Below, one piece after another: positions 23,935-32,989 of a DNA stretch of 46,347 nucleotides. Numbering within the stretch: the first letter of the stretch is position 1; each line of letters starts with the position of its first letter. The DNA is taken from NCBI GenBank assembly GCA_050246595.1, contig JBFWVT010000038.1:1-46347 (forward strand), given 5' to 3'. A model generated the notes under the pieces. That model worked only from the letters and a program-made list of their open reading frames with translations. It did no database searches and was not told the DNA's origin. The DNA comes from DATARH01 sp050246595. GTDB lineage: Bacteria; Pseudomonadota; Alphaproteobacteria; ATCC43930; CGMCC-115725. A program made the translations under genes and the position numbers.

Positions 23935-25503
23935 TCACAGCGGGATTTCCTTTGGCCGCCAGCGCCGCACCCATGCCACGATCAGCAGCCGCGTCACGAG
24001 GATCGCGGAAAACAGCGAGGTCAGCACCCCCAGGCTGAGCGTCACCGCAAACCCTTTGACCGGCCCCGAACCGAGCCAGTAGAGCAGGATTCCGGCAACC
24101 AGCGTCGTGATGTGTCCGTCGAAGATCGTGCCAAAGGCACGGTGGAACCCCGCTTCGAGCGAAGACAGCATCGTGCGCCCGCTGCGCAGCTCCTCCTTGA
24201 TGCGCTCGTAGATCAGCACATTCGCATCGACCGCCATGCCGAGCGTCAGCGCGATTCCGGCGATGCCGGGCAAAGTCAAGGTCGCGCCGAGCAGCGACAG
24301 CGCCGCCAGCATCAGCGCCAGATTGAAGAACAGCGCGATATTCGCGAAGATGCCGAACAGACCGTAAAACAGCACCATAAAGATCACGACCAGGATGACC
24401 GCGACAATGCTTGCGGTCGTCCCGGCCTGGATCGAATCGGCACCGAGCTGAGCACCGACCGTGCGCTCTTCAAGCACCGTAATCGGTGCCGGCAACGCGC
24501 CGGCGCGCAGCAGCAGCGCCAGCTCGCTGGCCGATTGCACCGTGAAACTGCCGGAGATGATGCCGCTGCCGCCGGTAATCGGCTCGCGAATGACCGGAGC
24601 GCTGATGACCTTGTTGTCGAGCACGATCGCGAACGGCCTGCCGACATTCTCGCGTGTTGCGTCACCAAAGCGGCGGGAGCCGACCGAGTCGAACTTGAAG
24701 CTGACAACGGGCTCGTTGTCCTGGAATGTGGCCTGCGCATCGACCAGCATGTCGCCGGAAACCATGACGCGCTTGCGGACGACATACTGGGCCGGTCCGC
24801 CGCGCTCATCCTGCGCCGGCAGGATCTCGTTGCCCGGCGGCAGCCGGCCGCGGCGGGCCTCCTCGGGGTTGATGCTGGTATCGACCAGCTGGAAGGTCAG
24901 CTTGGCGGTGCGCCCCAGCAGCGCCTTGACCTGTTCCGGATCGTCCACACCCGGAAGCTGCACCAGGATGCGATCCTGACCCTGGCGCTGGATCGTCGGC
25001 TCCTTGGTTCCGGTCTCGTCGATGCGGCGGCGGATGATTTCGATCGACTGCTCGACGGCTTGGCGGCGACGGGCGTCTTTTGCGGCCTGCCGGAAGCGGA
25101 TCGCGGCGGTCCCGTCCGGGCCGATTTCGACGGCGAGATCGTTATCCATCCGCTCCAGCGCCTGACGCGCGGCGGAAATCTGCGCCGGGTCGCGGACCTG
25201 AAGCACGACCGCGTCGCCCTGCACGGCGAGACCGGTATAGCCGATCCGCGCGTCACGCAGCGTGTTGCGCACGCTCTCCTCGACCGAATTGAGGCGCTCG
25301 CGTTCCGCCGCGGCAATATCGACCTCGAGCAGCAGATAGGAGCCGCCGCGCAGGTCGAGACCGAGCGAGACCTGATTATGCGGCAGCCAGCTCGGCAATG
25401 CCGATAACTGCCGCTCGGTGAACAGATTGGGGAGAGCGAGGAGAACCCCGGCCGCGCAGATCGCGCAGATCAGGATGACCTTCCAGTTCGCGAAATACAG
25501 CAT
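23935..25503 (-). CDS. secD: Protein translocase subunit SecD
   Basis: 522 aa. N-terminal TM (WKVILICAICAAGVLLALPN), then SLGLDLRGGSYLLLEVD, the classic SecD start of P1; QDRILVQLPGVDDPEQVKAL; GSGIISGSFTVQSASELALL; and the C-terminal membrane core with TLPGIAGIALTLGMAVDANV and LIYERIKEELRSGRTM. Complete and collinear with characterised SecD. It lies between yajC (101 bp upstream) and secF, forming the usual accessory translocase unit. Confidence 0.97.
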   Translation of the reverse strand: MLYFANWKVILICAICAAGVLLALPNLFTERQLSALPSWLPHNQVSLGLDLRGGSYLLLEVDIAAAERERLNSVEESVRNTLRDARIGYTGLAVQGDAVVLQVRDPAQISAARQALERMDNDLAVEIGPDGTAAIRFRQAAKDARRRQAVEQSIEIIRRRIDETGTKEPTIQRQGQDRILVQLPGVDDPEQVKALLGRTAKLTFQLVDTSINPEEARRGRLPPGNEILPAQDERGGPAQYVVRKRVMVSGDMLVDAQATFQDNEPVVSFKFDSVGSRRFGDATRENVGRPFAIVLDNKVISAPVIREPITGGSGIISGSFTVQSASELALLLRAGALPAPITVLEERTVGAQLGADSIQAGTTASIVAVILVVIFMVLFYGLFGIFANIALFFNLALMLAALSLLGATLTLPGIAGIALTLGMAVDANVLIYERIKEELRSGRTMLSSLEAGFHRAFGTIFDGHITTLVAGILLYWLGSGPVKGFAVTLSLGVLTSLFSAILVTRLLIVAWVRRWRPKEIPL

Positions 25504-25604
25504 GCTGCTTCAACCTGGCGAGCCCGGGATGACGCTGCCCCGCCGGACTGCCGGGTCAAGCGCCGCCACGACGATATCCCTTGAGCACGCAAAAATACCG
25601 GCGG

Positions 25605-25964
25605 TCACTGTACCTTGTCGGCGGCGCCGCGGGCCGGCTCCTTTTCCTTGGCGGCGTCGCGTTCCTTGGCCGCATCGCGCGTTGCCGCCGGATCGGGCTT
25701 GGCGACGACGCTCGCGATCGTATGGCGCATGACGCGCACGCGCACATTCGGGGCGAGATCGACCTCGACCTCCTCCGGGCTCACCACCTTCGACACGGTG
25801 CCGAGAAAACCGCCGCCGGTCACGATGCGGTCGCCGCGCCGCAGCGCGTCGAGCATCGCGCGGTGCTCCTTCTGCTTTTTCTGCTGCGGCCGGATCAGCA
25901 GGAAATAGAATACGACAAAAATAAGAATAAGCGGCAGAAATTGAATTAAAGCGTTCTGGTCCAT
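25605..25964 (-). CDS. yajC: Preprotein translocase subunit YajC
   Basis: 119 aa. One membrane segment near the N-terminus (LIQFLPLILIFVVFYFLLI), followed by RPQQKKQKEHRAMLDALRRG, DRIVTGGGFLGTVSKV and a charged, alanine-rich tail (RDAAKERDAAKEKEPARG). These are standard YajC blocks; the tail is longer than in enterobacterial versions. First gene of the yajC-secD-secF group. The 263 bp upstream of it, shared with the divergent ATPase gene, hold no further gene. Confidence 0.95.
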   Translation of the reverse strand: MDQNALIQFLPLILIFVVFYFLLIRPQQKKQKEHRAMLDALRRGDRIVTGGGFLGTVSKVVSPEEVEVDLAPNVRVRVMRHTIASVVAKPDPAATRDAAKERDAAKEKEPARGAADKVQ

Positions 25965-26227
25965 AATCCCCTGTCCCTAATCCTCTGGGCGCAATCCAGT
26001 GCGATCGTTATCGGCCCTCGACCCGGAAAATGGTGCCCCCGGCAGGTCTCAGCAAGCGGCGTCGGGACATATCGGACCGGGCCGGGCATGCGGCTATTGG
26101 TATCGCCTCGGCGGCAAAAGGGCAATGCCCGGACACACACCGCAGGCCGCGCTTTTCGGGCTGCAAGGCGCTGTGATAGCGTCCGCCTCCCTGTTGTCGT
26201 CTACTGGGCACCTGACCGATCGCAACG

Positions 26228-27097
26228 ATGCGCGAAACCGATCTTCTTCCGTTGCTGCGGCGCATCGCCGATTCGCTCGACCGCCTCGCGCCGACCGGCG
26301 CCGCGGTCAACGATTTCAGCGCCGCCGACGCCTTTGTCTGGCATGCCGACCGCGAATGGCTGGAGCCGGTGCCTTCCGTCAACCGCGTCCCGCTCGGTCT
26401 GCTGCGCGGAATCGACCGGGTTCGCGATATTCTGCTGGCCAACACCGAACGCTTCGCGGCCGGGCTCCCGGCCAACAACGTGTTGCTGTGGGGCGCGCGC
26501 GGCACCGGCAAAAGCGCGCTCGTCAAGGCGACGCACGCGGCGGTCAACGAAGCCAGACCCGAACGGCACCCCGGCGCGCTGGCGCTGATCGAGATCCACC
26601 GCGAGGACATCCCGACCCTGCCGCGCCTGTTGTCGCTGGTGCGCGACGGCGGACGCCGCGCGATCCTGTTCTGCGACGATCTGTCATTCGACCAGAACGA
26701 CACCAGCTACAAATCGCTGAAAGCGGTTCTCGAAGGCGGCATCGAGGGACGGCCGGCCAATGTCGTGCTCTACGCGACATCGAACCGCCGCCACCTGATG
26801 CCGCGCGACATGATCGAAAACGAGCGTTCGACGGCGATCAACCCGGCCGAGGCGGTCGAGGAAAAGGTCTCGCTGTCCGACCGGTTCGGGCTGTGGCTCG
26901 GTTTCCACAATCTCGACCAGGACACCTATCTGGCGATCGTGCGCGGTTATGCGGCGCATTACGGGCTGGACCTGCCCGATGACCGGATCAGGGCCGAGGC
27001 CAGCGAATGGGCGATCACGCGCGGCTCGCGCTCGGGCCGGGTCGCCTGGCAATTCATCCAGGACCTCGCCGGAAGGCTCGGCCGGCCGCTCGGCTGA
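26228..27097 (+). CDS. DUF815-family ATP-binding protein (AAA-type)
   Basis: 289 aa. Walker A GARGTGKS at residues 89-96, Walker B-like AILFCDDLSF around 143-152, sensor-1 region NVVLYATSNRRHLMPRDM, and the C-terminal ATRGSRSGRVAWQFIQDL (here ITRGSRSGRVAWQFIQDL). The DFSAADAFVWHADREWLEPV stretch is typical of DUF815. Function is unknown for the family. It points opposite to the yajC and nlpD groups that flank it, although its position between them is common in alphaproteobacteria. Confidence 0.9.
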   Translation: MRETDLLPLLRRIADSLDRLAPTGAAVNDFSAADAFVWHADREWLEPVPSVNRVPLGLLRGIDRVRDILLANTERFAAGLPANNVLLWGARGTGKSALVKATHAAVNEARPERHPGALALIEIHREDIPTLPRLLSLVRDGGRRAILFCDDLSFDQNDTSYKSLKAVLEGGIEGRPANVVLYATSNRRHLMPRDMIENERSTAINPAEAVEEKVSLSDRFGLWLGFHNLDQDTYLAIVRGYAAHYGLDLPDDRIRAEASEWAITRGSRSGRVAWQFIQDLAGRLGRPLG

Positions 27098-27928
27098 TCA
27101 GCGTCGCGTCGCCATCAGCGAAAACGCGAGCGGCAGCCACGGCTTGTCCGGCCAGCGATAGAGACCGTCCTCGTCCTCGACCAGGATCTCGAACATTCGC
27201 CAGGGCAGGCGTGCGTGTTCGTGCAGCCAGTCGAGCCGCATCCCCGCCTCGATCAGCCCGGTTATCGTTTCACCGAGCGGGTGAAGCCAGGTGTGGCTCG
27301 TCGGGTGGGTGAACTCGGCCTCAGGGTCGATGTAGTCGCGCTTCTCGGTATAGACGACCGGGTCGCGCGAAAAGTATGGCGCAAAGAACCCCGGCATGCC
27401 GTCCGCCAAGCGCCCGGCGTCGTCGAGTACATAAGCGGCCGGATGACCGTCGGCGAGGTAGAGCGCGCCGCCGGGCCGCAGCATTGCCGCGACGACCCCG
27501 GCCCATTCCCGGATGTCCGGCAGCCAGCAGATTGCTCCCCAAGTCACGAAGACCAGATCGAACCCGTGCGGCTCGGGCACGGCTCGCAGCGCGTCGTATA
27601 CATCGGCCTCGACGAAACGCGCCCGCTCGCTCAGCCCCATCTGCTGCGCGAGATGCATCGCGGCGGCGATGGCCGAGGCGGAAAAATCGACACCGACAAC
27701 CTCCGCGGCGCCAAGCTGCACCAGTTTCAGGCTGTCGGCGCCGAAATGGCATTGCAGGTGCAGAACCCGTTTCCCGGCGAGCGAGGGCAGCTCTTCGGCT
27801 TCGATGCCGTTAAGCGTCTCCCGCCCCGCCCGCAAGCGATCGAGGTCGTAACCGCGCGGTCCCAGATGGATCGCTACCCGATCCTCCCAATGCAGACGAT
27901 TGAGACGGCGCCACTCCGGCTCCGGCAT
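27098..27928 (-). CDS. Class I SAM-dependent methyltransferase
   Basis: 276 aa. SAM-binding motif I is VLHLQCHFGADSLKLVQLGA followed by VVGVDFSASAIAAA; motif post-II is near RFVEADVYDAL and GFDLVFVTWGAICWLPDIRE; AMLRPGGALYLADGHP is motif III. It is not a protein-isoaspartate methyltransferase, which lacks this pattern. It overlaps no gene but starts 3 bp after the nlpD-like stop, so it is probably co-transcribed. Substrate unknown. It sits convergent with the ATPase gene, the stop codons abutting. Confidence 0.9.
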   Translation of the reverse strand: MPEPEWRRLNRLHWEDRVAIHLGPRGYDLDRLRAGRETLNGIEAEELPSLAGKRVLHLQCHFGADSLKLVQLGAAEVVGVDFSASAIAAAMHLAQQMGLSERARFVEADVYDALRAVPEPHGFDLVFVTWGAICWLPDIREWAGVVAAMLRPGGALYLADGHPAAYVLDDAGRLADGMPGFFAPYFSRDPVVYTEKRDYIDPEAEFTHPTSHTWLHPLGETITGLIEAGMRLDWLHEHARLPWRMFEILVEDEDGLYRWPDKPWLPLAFSLMATRR

Positions 27929-27931
27929 CCC

Positions 27932-29047
27932 TCACCCTCGCTTCCCGTTTTCCGCCGACTCGGCGCTTGTCGCCGAACCCAGGAACTCGCGCGGATCGAC
28001 CGCTTTCTTGCCGCGGCGCAACTCGAAATGGAGCTGCGGCTCGCTGACCCCGCCGGTGGTGCCGACCTTTGCGATGACCTGACCGCGGCCGATCGAGTCG
28101 CCGCGCTTGACGAGCAGTTCGTCGAGATGCGCGTAGGCCGATATGAAACCGCTGGAGTGCTTGACGAGCACGAGGTTCCCGTAACCGCGGATCTCGTTGC
28201 CGGCATAGGCGACCACGCCGGAATCGACCGCCCGGACCGGGGTGCCGCGCGCCGCCGCGATGTTGATCCCGGCATTGTTGCCGCCCCCCTTTGTCGCGCC
28301 GTAACCGGCGAGGATGCGACCGCGCACCGGCCATGGAAACGGCCCGCCGCTTTTTGCCGGCGGCTCCGCCTCGGCCGCGGCCACTTCCTTCTCGACGGAC
28401 TCCGCCGGCGGCCTCGCCGGCTCAGCCGCCGGCGGCGACAGTTTTCCCCGTGCCGAAGCGGCCGGCGGCGGAAAGCTGATTGCCGGGGCCTCCGCCGATT
28501 TCCTCGGTGCCTCCGCCGATTTCGCCGGTGCCGGTTCGTCGAGCGGGATGATCTCGGGCGTCTTGCCGGCCCGACTCGCGGCGGCAGTGCGCTCCGGCGG
28601 CGGCGCGGACGGTTTTTCCGCGGCCCCGGTAGTAGCCGCGACGGCGGTCGGGCGCGCTTCGCCGCCGGGGCTACTGCCGGGGCCGCCGCCGGGAATGACG
28701 AGCGTCTGGCCGATCTCGATCTTGTATTCCGGCGGGGTCAACTTATTGGCGTCGATGACCGCCTGCTTTGAGACGCCGTACTCGCGCGCAAGATAGCCCA
28801 CCGACTGCCCCGGACGTACGACGATCCGTTTTCCCGCTCCGGATGGCGGCGGTGGCCGTCGCGGCGCGGCAGTCTTCGGCGGCACCGGTATTGCCGGAAC
28901 CGGCGCGGTCTCGACCCGGTCCGTTCCGGCCCCGTTCAGAATGACCGGCGCCGCTTCGTGGCGGCCTGCGCCGCAGGAAGCGGCAAACGCCGCGAGCGAC
29001 ACCGCGGCGGCGGCACGCAGATGCCGCCTGAAACCGTTCTCCCCCAT
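27932..29047 (-). CDS. NlpD-like lipoprotein: LysM plus degenerate LytM/M23 domain
   Basis: 371 aa from the ATG at 29047, preceded by AGGAGGGGGG. The N-terminus (LRAAAAVSLAAFAASCGAG) looks like a lipoprotein signal with the Cys at the end. A LysM domain follows at about 80-125 (VVRPGQSVGYLAREYGVSKQ, YKIEIGQTLVIPG), then a long Pro/Ala-rich linker, then a C-terminal LytM domain. In that domain the zinc ligands are replaced: the usual HxGxDI reads NAGINI and the HLHFE motif reads QLHFEL. This matches the catalytically dead LytM factors (NlpD, EnvC) that activate cell-wall amidases during division rather than cutting peptidoglycan. It sits below surE, the usual place. Confidence 0.9.
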   Translation of the reverse strand: MGENGFRRHLRAAAAVSLAAFAASCGAGRHEAAPVILNGAGTDRVETAPVPAIPVPPKTAAPRRPPPPSGAGKRIVVRPGQSVGYLAREYGVSKQAVIDANKLTPPEYKIEIGQTLVIPGGGPGSSPGGEARPTAVAATTGAAEKPSAPPPERTAAASRAGKTPEIIPLDEPAPAKSAEAPRKSAEAPAISFPPPAASARGKLSPPAAEPARPPAESVEKEVAAAEAEPPAKSGGPFPWPVRGRILAGYGATKGGGNNAGINIAAARGTPVRAVDSGVVAYAGNEIRGYGNLVLVKHSSGFISAYAHLDELLVKRGDSIGRGQVIAKVGTTGGVSEPQLHFELRRGKKAVDPREFLGSATSAESAENGKRG

Positions 29048-29261
29048 CCCCCCTCCTGTCCGCCCCCCGACGGGCAAGAATACTGACACGCCTCAGTGTA
29101 AGCCGGACCCGCCGGACACCCTACGGTAGAGTCCGGTTTTGCGACGGACAACGATCCGCGGCCCGCCGCTTGACCGGCAACGCCTCGCGGACCGCGTCCA
29201 AAGCGCCGCAGGATACCCGCCGCCGCATCGGAAGACGCGGCCGCGCGAATCGCATTCCGCG

Positions 29262-30059
29262 CTACTCGAACAGCTTGCGCAGCGGGTCGAGCAGCCGGAT
29301 ATAGGTCAGGTCCATGTTGACCGGTGTGATCGACACCTTGTTTTCGAGCAGCGCGGCGATGTCGGTGCCGGGTTCGGGGTCGCCGACCTCGCGGATCGGG
29401 CCGATCCAGAAATAGGGCCGGCCGCGCGGGTCATTGCCCTCGGTCAGGTTTTCGGCGATGTCGCGCTTGCCCTGGCTGGTCACCGCAAAACCGGCGACCC
29501 GGTCCGGCGGCACGCCCGGGAAATTGACATTGACCAGCAGGTTGGCGGGCCATGACTGCTCCAGCAGTCGCCGGATCACCTCGGCCCCGAACGCCTGGCC
29601 GGTCTCCCACGGGATCGGCGAGCCGTCGGGATATTCCTGGCTCAGCGCCACCGCCGGTATGCCGAGCAGCGCCGCTTCCATCGCCGCCGCCACGGTGCCC
29701 GAATAGGTCATGTCCTCGCCGGCGTTGCTGCCGCCGTTGATGCCGGACAGGACCAGATCGGGCGGCTGGTCGCGCAGCACCTTTCTGACTGCGAGCAGCA
29801 CGCAATCGGTCGGCGTGCCGTCCACCGCATAATGCCGTTCCGATCTCTCGATCAGGCGCAGCGGACGCCGCGTCGTCAGCGAATGACTGGCGCCGCTCTG
29901 CTCCTGGTCGGGGGCGACGACCCAGACATCTTCGGTCAGCTCGCGCGCGATCTGTTCGAGAATTTTTATCCCCGGCGCCTCGATCCCGTCGTCGTTCGAG
30001 ATCAGGATGCGGGGTTTTTCGACATCGATGCGTCTGTCAGCTATCGGTCTGTCAGCCAT
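29262..30059 (-). CDS. surE: 5'/3'-nucleotidase SurE
   Basis: 265 aa from the ATG at 30059; a TTG at 30068 is an alternative. The metal-site motif RILISNDDGIEAPGI is at the N-terminus; LSGINGGSNAGEDMTYSGTV and AAAMEAALLGIPAVALSQ follow; VNVNFPGVPPDRVAGFAVT completes the family core. SurE hydrolyses nucleoside monophosphates and contributes to stationary-phase survival. It overlaps the last codons of serS by 8 bp, indicating translational coupling. The usual pcm gene is absent downstream; the next gene is nlpD-like, 214 bp away. Confidence 0.95.
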   Translation of the reverse strand: MADRPIADRRIDVEKPRILISNDDGIEAPGIKILEQIARELTEDVWVVAPDQEQSGASHSLTTRRPLRLIERSERHYAVDGTPTDCVLLAVRKVLRDQPPDLVLSGINGGSNAGEDMTYSGTVAAAMEAALLGIPAVALSQEYPDGSPIPWETGQAFGAEVIRRLLEQSWPANLLVNVNFPGVPPDRVAGFAVTSQGKRDIAENLTEGNDPRGRPYFWIGPIREVGDPEPGTDIAALLENKVSITPVNMDLTYIRLLDPLRKLFE

Positions 30060-31329
30060 CGCTCCCAATCACCTGCTGTCCGGCCATATAGGGCTGCAAC
30101 GCCTCGGGGATCGCAACGGTGCCGTCCTCGCGCTGGAAGTTTTCCAGCAGCGCGACCAGCGTGCGGCCGACCGCGAGACCGGAGCCGTTCAGCGTGTGCA
30201 CCGGGTGCGTCCCCTTGCCGCCGGGCGGCCGGCAACGCGCCTTCATCCGAATTGCCTGAAACGGACCGCAATTCGAGCAGCTCGAAATCTCGCGATAGGC
30301 GTTCTGTCCCGGCAGCCAGACTTCGAGATCGTAGGTTTTCCGCGCCGCGAACCCCATGTCGCCGGCCGACAGCAGCATGACTCGGTAGGCCAGCCCGAGC
30401 CGCTTCAGCACCTCCTCGGCGCAGGCGGTCATCCGCTCGTGCTCGGCCTCGGAGTCTTCCGGACGGGTGATCGAGACCAGCTCGACCTTGGCGAACTGGT
30501 GCTGGCGTATCATGCCACGCGTGTCGCGCCCCGCCGCCCCGGCTTCCGACCGGAAACACTGAGTCCAGGCCGTAAAGCGCAGCGGCAATACGGAATCATC
30601 GAGGATTTCGCCGGCAACCAGATTGGTCAGCGGCATCTCGGCGGTCGGGATCAGCCACAACCCCTCGCGGGTCTGGAACATATCCGCGGCGGCTTTCGGC
30701 AGATTGCCGGTGCCGAACGCGGTCTCGTCCCGCACCAGATAGGGCGGCGCGATCTCGGTATAGCCAAACTCTGTCGTGTGCAGGTCGAGCATGAACTGCG
30801 CCAGCGCCCGTTCGAGCCGCGCGAGCGCCCCCTTCAAGACGACAAACCGCGACCCCGACAGCTTCGCGGCCGTGGAAAAATCCATCAGCCCGAGCCTCTC
30901 GCCGATTGCCTCGTGCGAACGCGGCGCGAAATCGAAACGCGGCTTCTCGCCGACCCGCCGGATCTCGACATTGGCGCTCTCGTCGAGACCGTCCGGTACG
31001 TCTTGCGCCGGCAGGTTCGGCAGCGATGCGAGCAGATCGTCGAGTTCTTTCCGATAGCGAGCAGCCTCATTCGACTCATCAACCTCTAGCTGCCGACTCA
31101 TAGCGATCATTTTTTCCAGCTCGGCGGGATCGGCACCGGCCTTTTTTGCAACGCCAATTTCGCGGGATAGCTGCCTGCGGGTGGCCTGCGTTTCTTGCAC
31201 TCTTGTTTCCGCTGCGCGCCATGCACGATCTATAGCGAGTACATCCTCAGCTTCCGGATGCAATCCGCGCCGGACCAGACCGCGGTCGAATTCCTCGGGA
31301 TTTTCCCGGATCCATCGCAAATCGTGCAT
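30052..31329 (-). CDS. serS: Seryl-tRNA synthetase
   Basis: 425 aa. The N-terminal coiled-coil arm (about 30-110) is followed by the class II core: FGYTEIAPPYLVRDETAFGT (motif 1 area), WTQCFRSEAGAAGRDTRGMI with RQHQFAKVELVSI (motif 2) and GSGLAVGRTLVALLENFQRE (motif 3). It charges tRNA-Ser (and tRNA-Sec where present) with serine. First gene of serS-surE. The 207 bp upstream carry half of a palindromic repeat (31391-31421), so the promoter is probably downstream of that. Confidence 0.97.
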   Translation of the reverse strand: MHDLRWIRENPEEFDRGLVRRGLHPEAEDVLAIDRAWRAAETRVQETQATRRQLSREIGVAKKAGADPAELEKMIAMSRQLEVDESNEAARYRKELDDLLASLPNLPAQDVPDGLDESANVEIRRVGEKPRFDFAPRSHEAIGERLGLMDFSTAAKLSGSRFVVLKGALARLERALAQFMLDLHTTEFGYTEIAPPYLVRDETAFGTGNLPKAAADMFQTREGLWLIPTAEMPLTNLVAGEILDDSVLPLRFTAWTQCFRSEAGAAGRDTRGMIRQHQFAKVELVSITRPEDSEAEHERMTACAEEVLKRLGLAYRVMLLSAGDMGFAARKTYDLEVWLPGQNAYREISSCSNCGPFQAIRMKARCRPPGGKGTHPVHTLNGSGLAVGRTLVALLENFQREDGTVAIPEALQPYMAGQQVIGSDG

Positions 31330-31390
31330 GAAAAGACGCCGCTCGAAGGGTGTATAGCCGCCCCGGCGGAGGCCGGGCGCCCAGAAGGAT

Positions 31391-31421
31391 GTAGGATCGG
31401 GTGCGAAGAGCGAAACCCGCC
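31391..31421 (+). repeat. Half copy of the GTAGG..CGGGTG repeat family
   Basis: GTAGGATCGGGTGCGAAGAG followed by CGAAACCCGCC matches the left half of the palindrome at 20421-20500. The mirror half is missing here. It lies between the serS start and the aminotransferase stop. Confidence 0.65.
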
Positions 31422-31536
31422 CTTGCCGCTCGGCCGGAAAGATATGCCGGGCGAGAAGCTGGTGCCTGTTGTTATTTGAGAAATTCGGCTGATTTTACCT
31501 TCCCGATCGGGGCTTAATCATGACAGGCCCTGCTTC

Positions 31537-32703
31537 TCACCCCGCCCGCGGAAGCCACGCCTTCAGCCGACTCGCGGCTTCGGCGATATCCGCGGTCGGA
31601 CCCGCGAACGACAGCCGCACCCAGTCGTCACCATGCAGCGGATCGAAATCGCGCCCCGGCGTCGTCGCAACCCCGGTCTCGTCGAGCATCCGCCGGCAGA
31701 ACTCCCGGCTGTCGCGGGTCAACGCCGAGACATCAACATACAGGTAGAACGCCCCCTCGGCCGGCGCGAACCGGGTCAGCCCGACCTCGTTGAGCATCGC
31801 GATCAACAGATCGCGGTTGGTTCGGTAGCGCGCGACATGCAAGTCGAGTTCGTCGCGGCATCCGAACGCGGCCGGCGCAGCAAGCTGCGACAGGGTCGGG
31901 GGCGAGACATAGAAATTCTGCGCCAGGCATTCGACCGAGCGCGCCAGATCGTGCGGCACCAGCATCCAGCCGAGCCGCCATCCGGTCATGCTGTAGTATT
32001 TCGAGAACGAATTGACGACGACGATCTCGCTGCCGTATGCGCGCGCGGTCTGCCCCGCGCTCTCGTAGGTGATGCCGTGGTAGATCTCGTCCGAGATCAG
32101 CCTTATGCCGCGCTCGCGGCACCATTGGGCAAGAAGCGCCAGTTCGGGAGCGGGGATCATCGTGCCGGTCGGGTTGGCCGGGCTGGTGACGATAAGCCCG
32201 GCGATGTCCCCCGCCCTCTTGATGCAGCTTTCGAGCAGTTCGGGGTTCGGCTGATAGTTGGCGTTCGGCCCGACCTCGATCAGCACCGGCTCCAACCCCA
32301 GCGCCGACAGGATGTTGCGATAGGCCGGATAGCCCGGCGTCGCCAGCGCCACCCGGTCCCCCGGCTCGAACGCGGCGATAAAGGTCAGCTGGAACGCCGC
32401 CGACGATCCGGTCGTCACGACGACCTCGCCGGGCTCGACCGCAACCCCGTATTGCTCGCCGTAATGCCGCGCGATCGCCTCGCGCAGCGGAGCGATGCCA
32501 AGCGCGTCGGTATAGCCAATGCGGTCCCGCACCAGCGCCTCCCGCGCCGCGTCGAGCACCGCAAGCGGCGCCGGCGTGCCGGGCTGGCCGACTTCGAGAT
32601 GGACCACCGAATGTCCCTCGGCCTCGCGCGCGCTGGCGGCGCGCAGCATGTCCATCGCGAGAAACGGCGGCACCAGCCCCCGGCGCGAGGGTCCGCGCGG
32701 CAT
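31537..32703 (-). CDS. PLP-dependent class I/II aminotransferase
   Basis: 388 aa from the ATG at 32703; the frame runs on to 32883 without family character. Substrate/PLP motifs: VVHLEVGQPGTPAPLAVLDA, YTDALGIAPLREAIARHYGE, VVVTTGSSAAFQLTFIAAFE, GLIVTSPANPTGTMIP, LISDEIYHGITY and the PLP Lys in VNSFSKYYSMTGWRLGWMLV. This is the aspartate-aminotransferase-like (subgroup I) fold. Substrate unknown; aspartate, aromatic and alanine specificities all occur. Its place next to serS is not informative. Confidence 0.92.
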   Translation of the reverse strand: MPRGPSRRGLVPPFLAMDMLRAASAREAEGHSVVHLEVGQPGTPAPLAVLDAAREALVRDRIGYTDALGIAPLREAIARHYGEQYGVAVEPGEVVVTTGSSAAFQLTFIAAFEPGDRVALATPGYPAYRNILSALGLEPVLIEVGPNANYQPNPELLESCIKRAGDIAGLIVTSPANPTGTMIPAPELALLAQWCRERGIRLISDEIYHGITYESAGQTARAYGSEIVVVNSFSKYYSMTGWRLGWMLVPHDLARSVECLAQNFYVSPPTLSQLAAPAAFGCRDELDLHVARYRTNRDLLIAMLNEVGLTRFAPAEGAFYLYVDVSALTRDSREFCRRMLDETGVATTPGRDFDPLHGDDWVRLSFAGPTADIAEAASRLKAWLPRAG

Positions 32704-32708
32704 CGCGG

Positions 32709-32966
32709 CTACGGACCCGCGCCGAAAGACGCGCAGCCCGCCGGCTTGACCACCCGCCTTGTCGAGGCCGGATGCCGCAGCAGCCGATCGGCCGGGCGGA
32801 TCGGGCGCCGCACCAGCTCGCCACCGCAATTCGGGCAGCGCCCGCCGAGCACCCCTTCGGCGCAGTCGTGGCAGAACGTGCATTCATACGAGCAGATCCG
32901 CGCGTCGGCCGAATCGGGCGGCAGGTCGCGGTCGCAGCACTCGCAATTCGGACGCAGTTCAAGCAT
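32709..32966 (-). CDS. DUF1272 zinc-ribbon-like protein
   Basis: 85 aa from the ATG at 32966. It has eight cysteines in pairs: NCECCDRDLPPDSADARICS, YECTFCHDCAEGVLGGRCPN and CGGELVRRP, matching DUF1272, a small metal-binding domain of unknown function. The C-terminal 25 residues are an unconserved basic tail. It ends 5 bp before the aminotransferase start and begins 23 bp after the flavoprotein stop, so it may be co-transcribed with both. Confidence 0.88.
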   Translation of the reverse strand: MLELRPNCECCDRDLPPDSADARICSYECTFCHDCAEGVLGGRCPNCGGELVRRPIRPADRLLRHPASTRRVVKPAGCASFGAGP

Positions 32967-32989
32967 TTCGCGCGACCCGCATCTCCTCA

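Noticed and set aside
23758..25407. Long plus-strand frame (549 codons) opposite secD
   Set aside because: Shadow of secD; charged repetitive composition, no family.
27215..28771. Long plus-strand frame (518 codons) across the methyltransferase and nlpD-like genes
   Set aside because: Spans two well-supported minus-strand genes and has no recognisable domain.
29112..29140. Hairpin CCGGAC/GTCCGG followed by TTTT as a terminator
   Set aside because: The T-run is on the plus strand but both neighbouring genes are on the minus strand, so no plus-strand transcript would end there.
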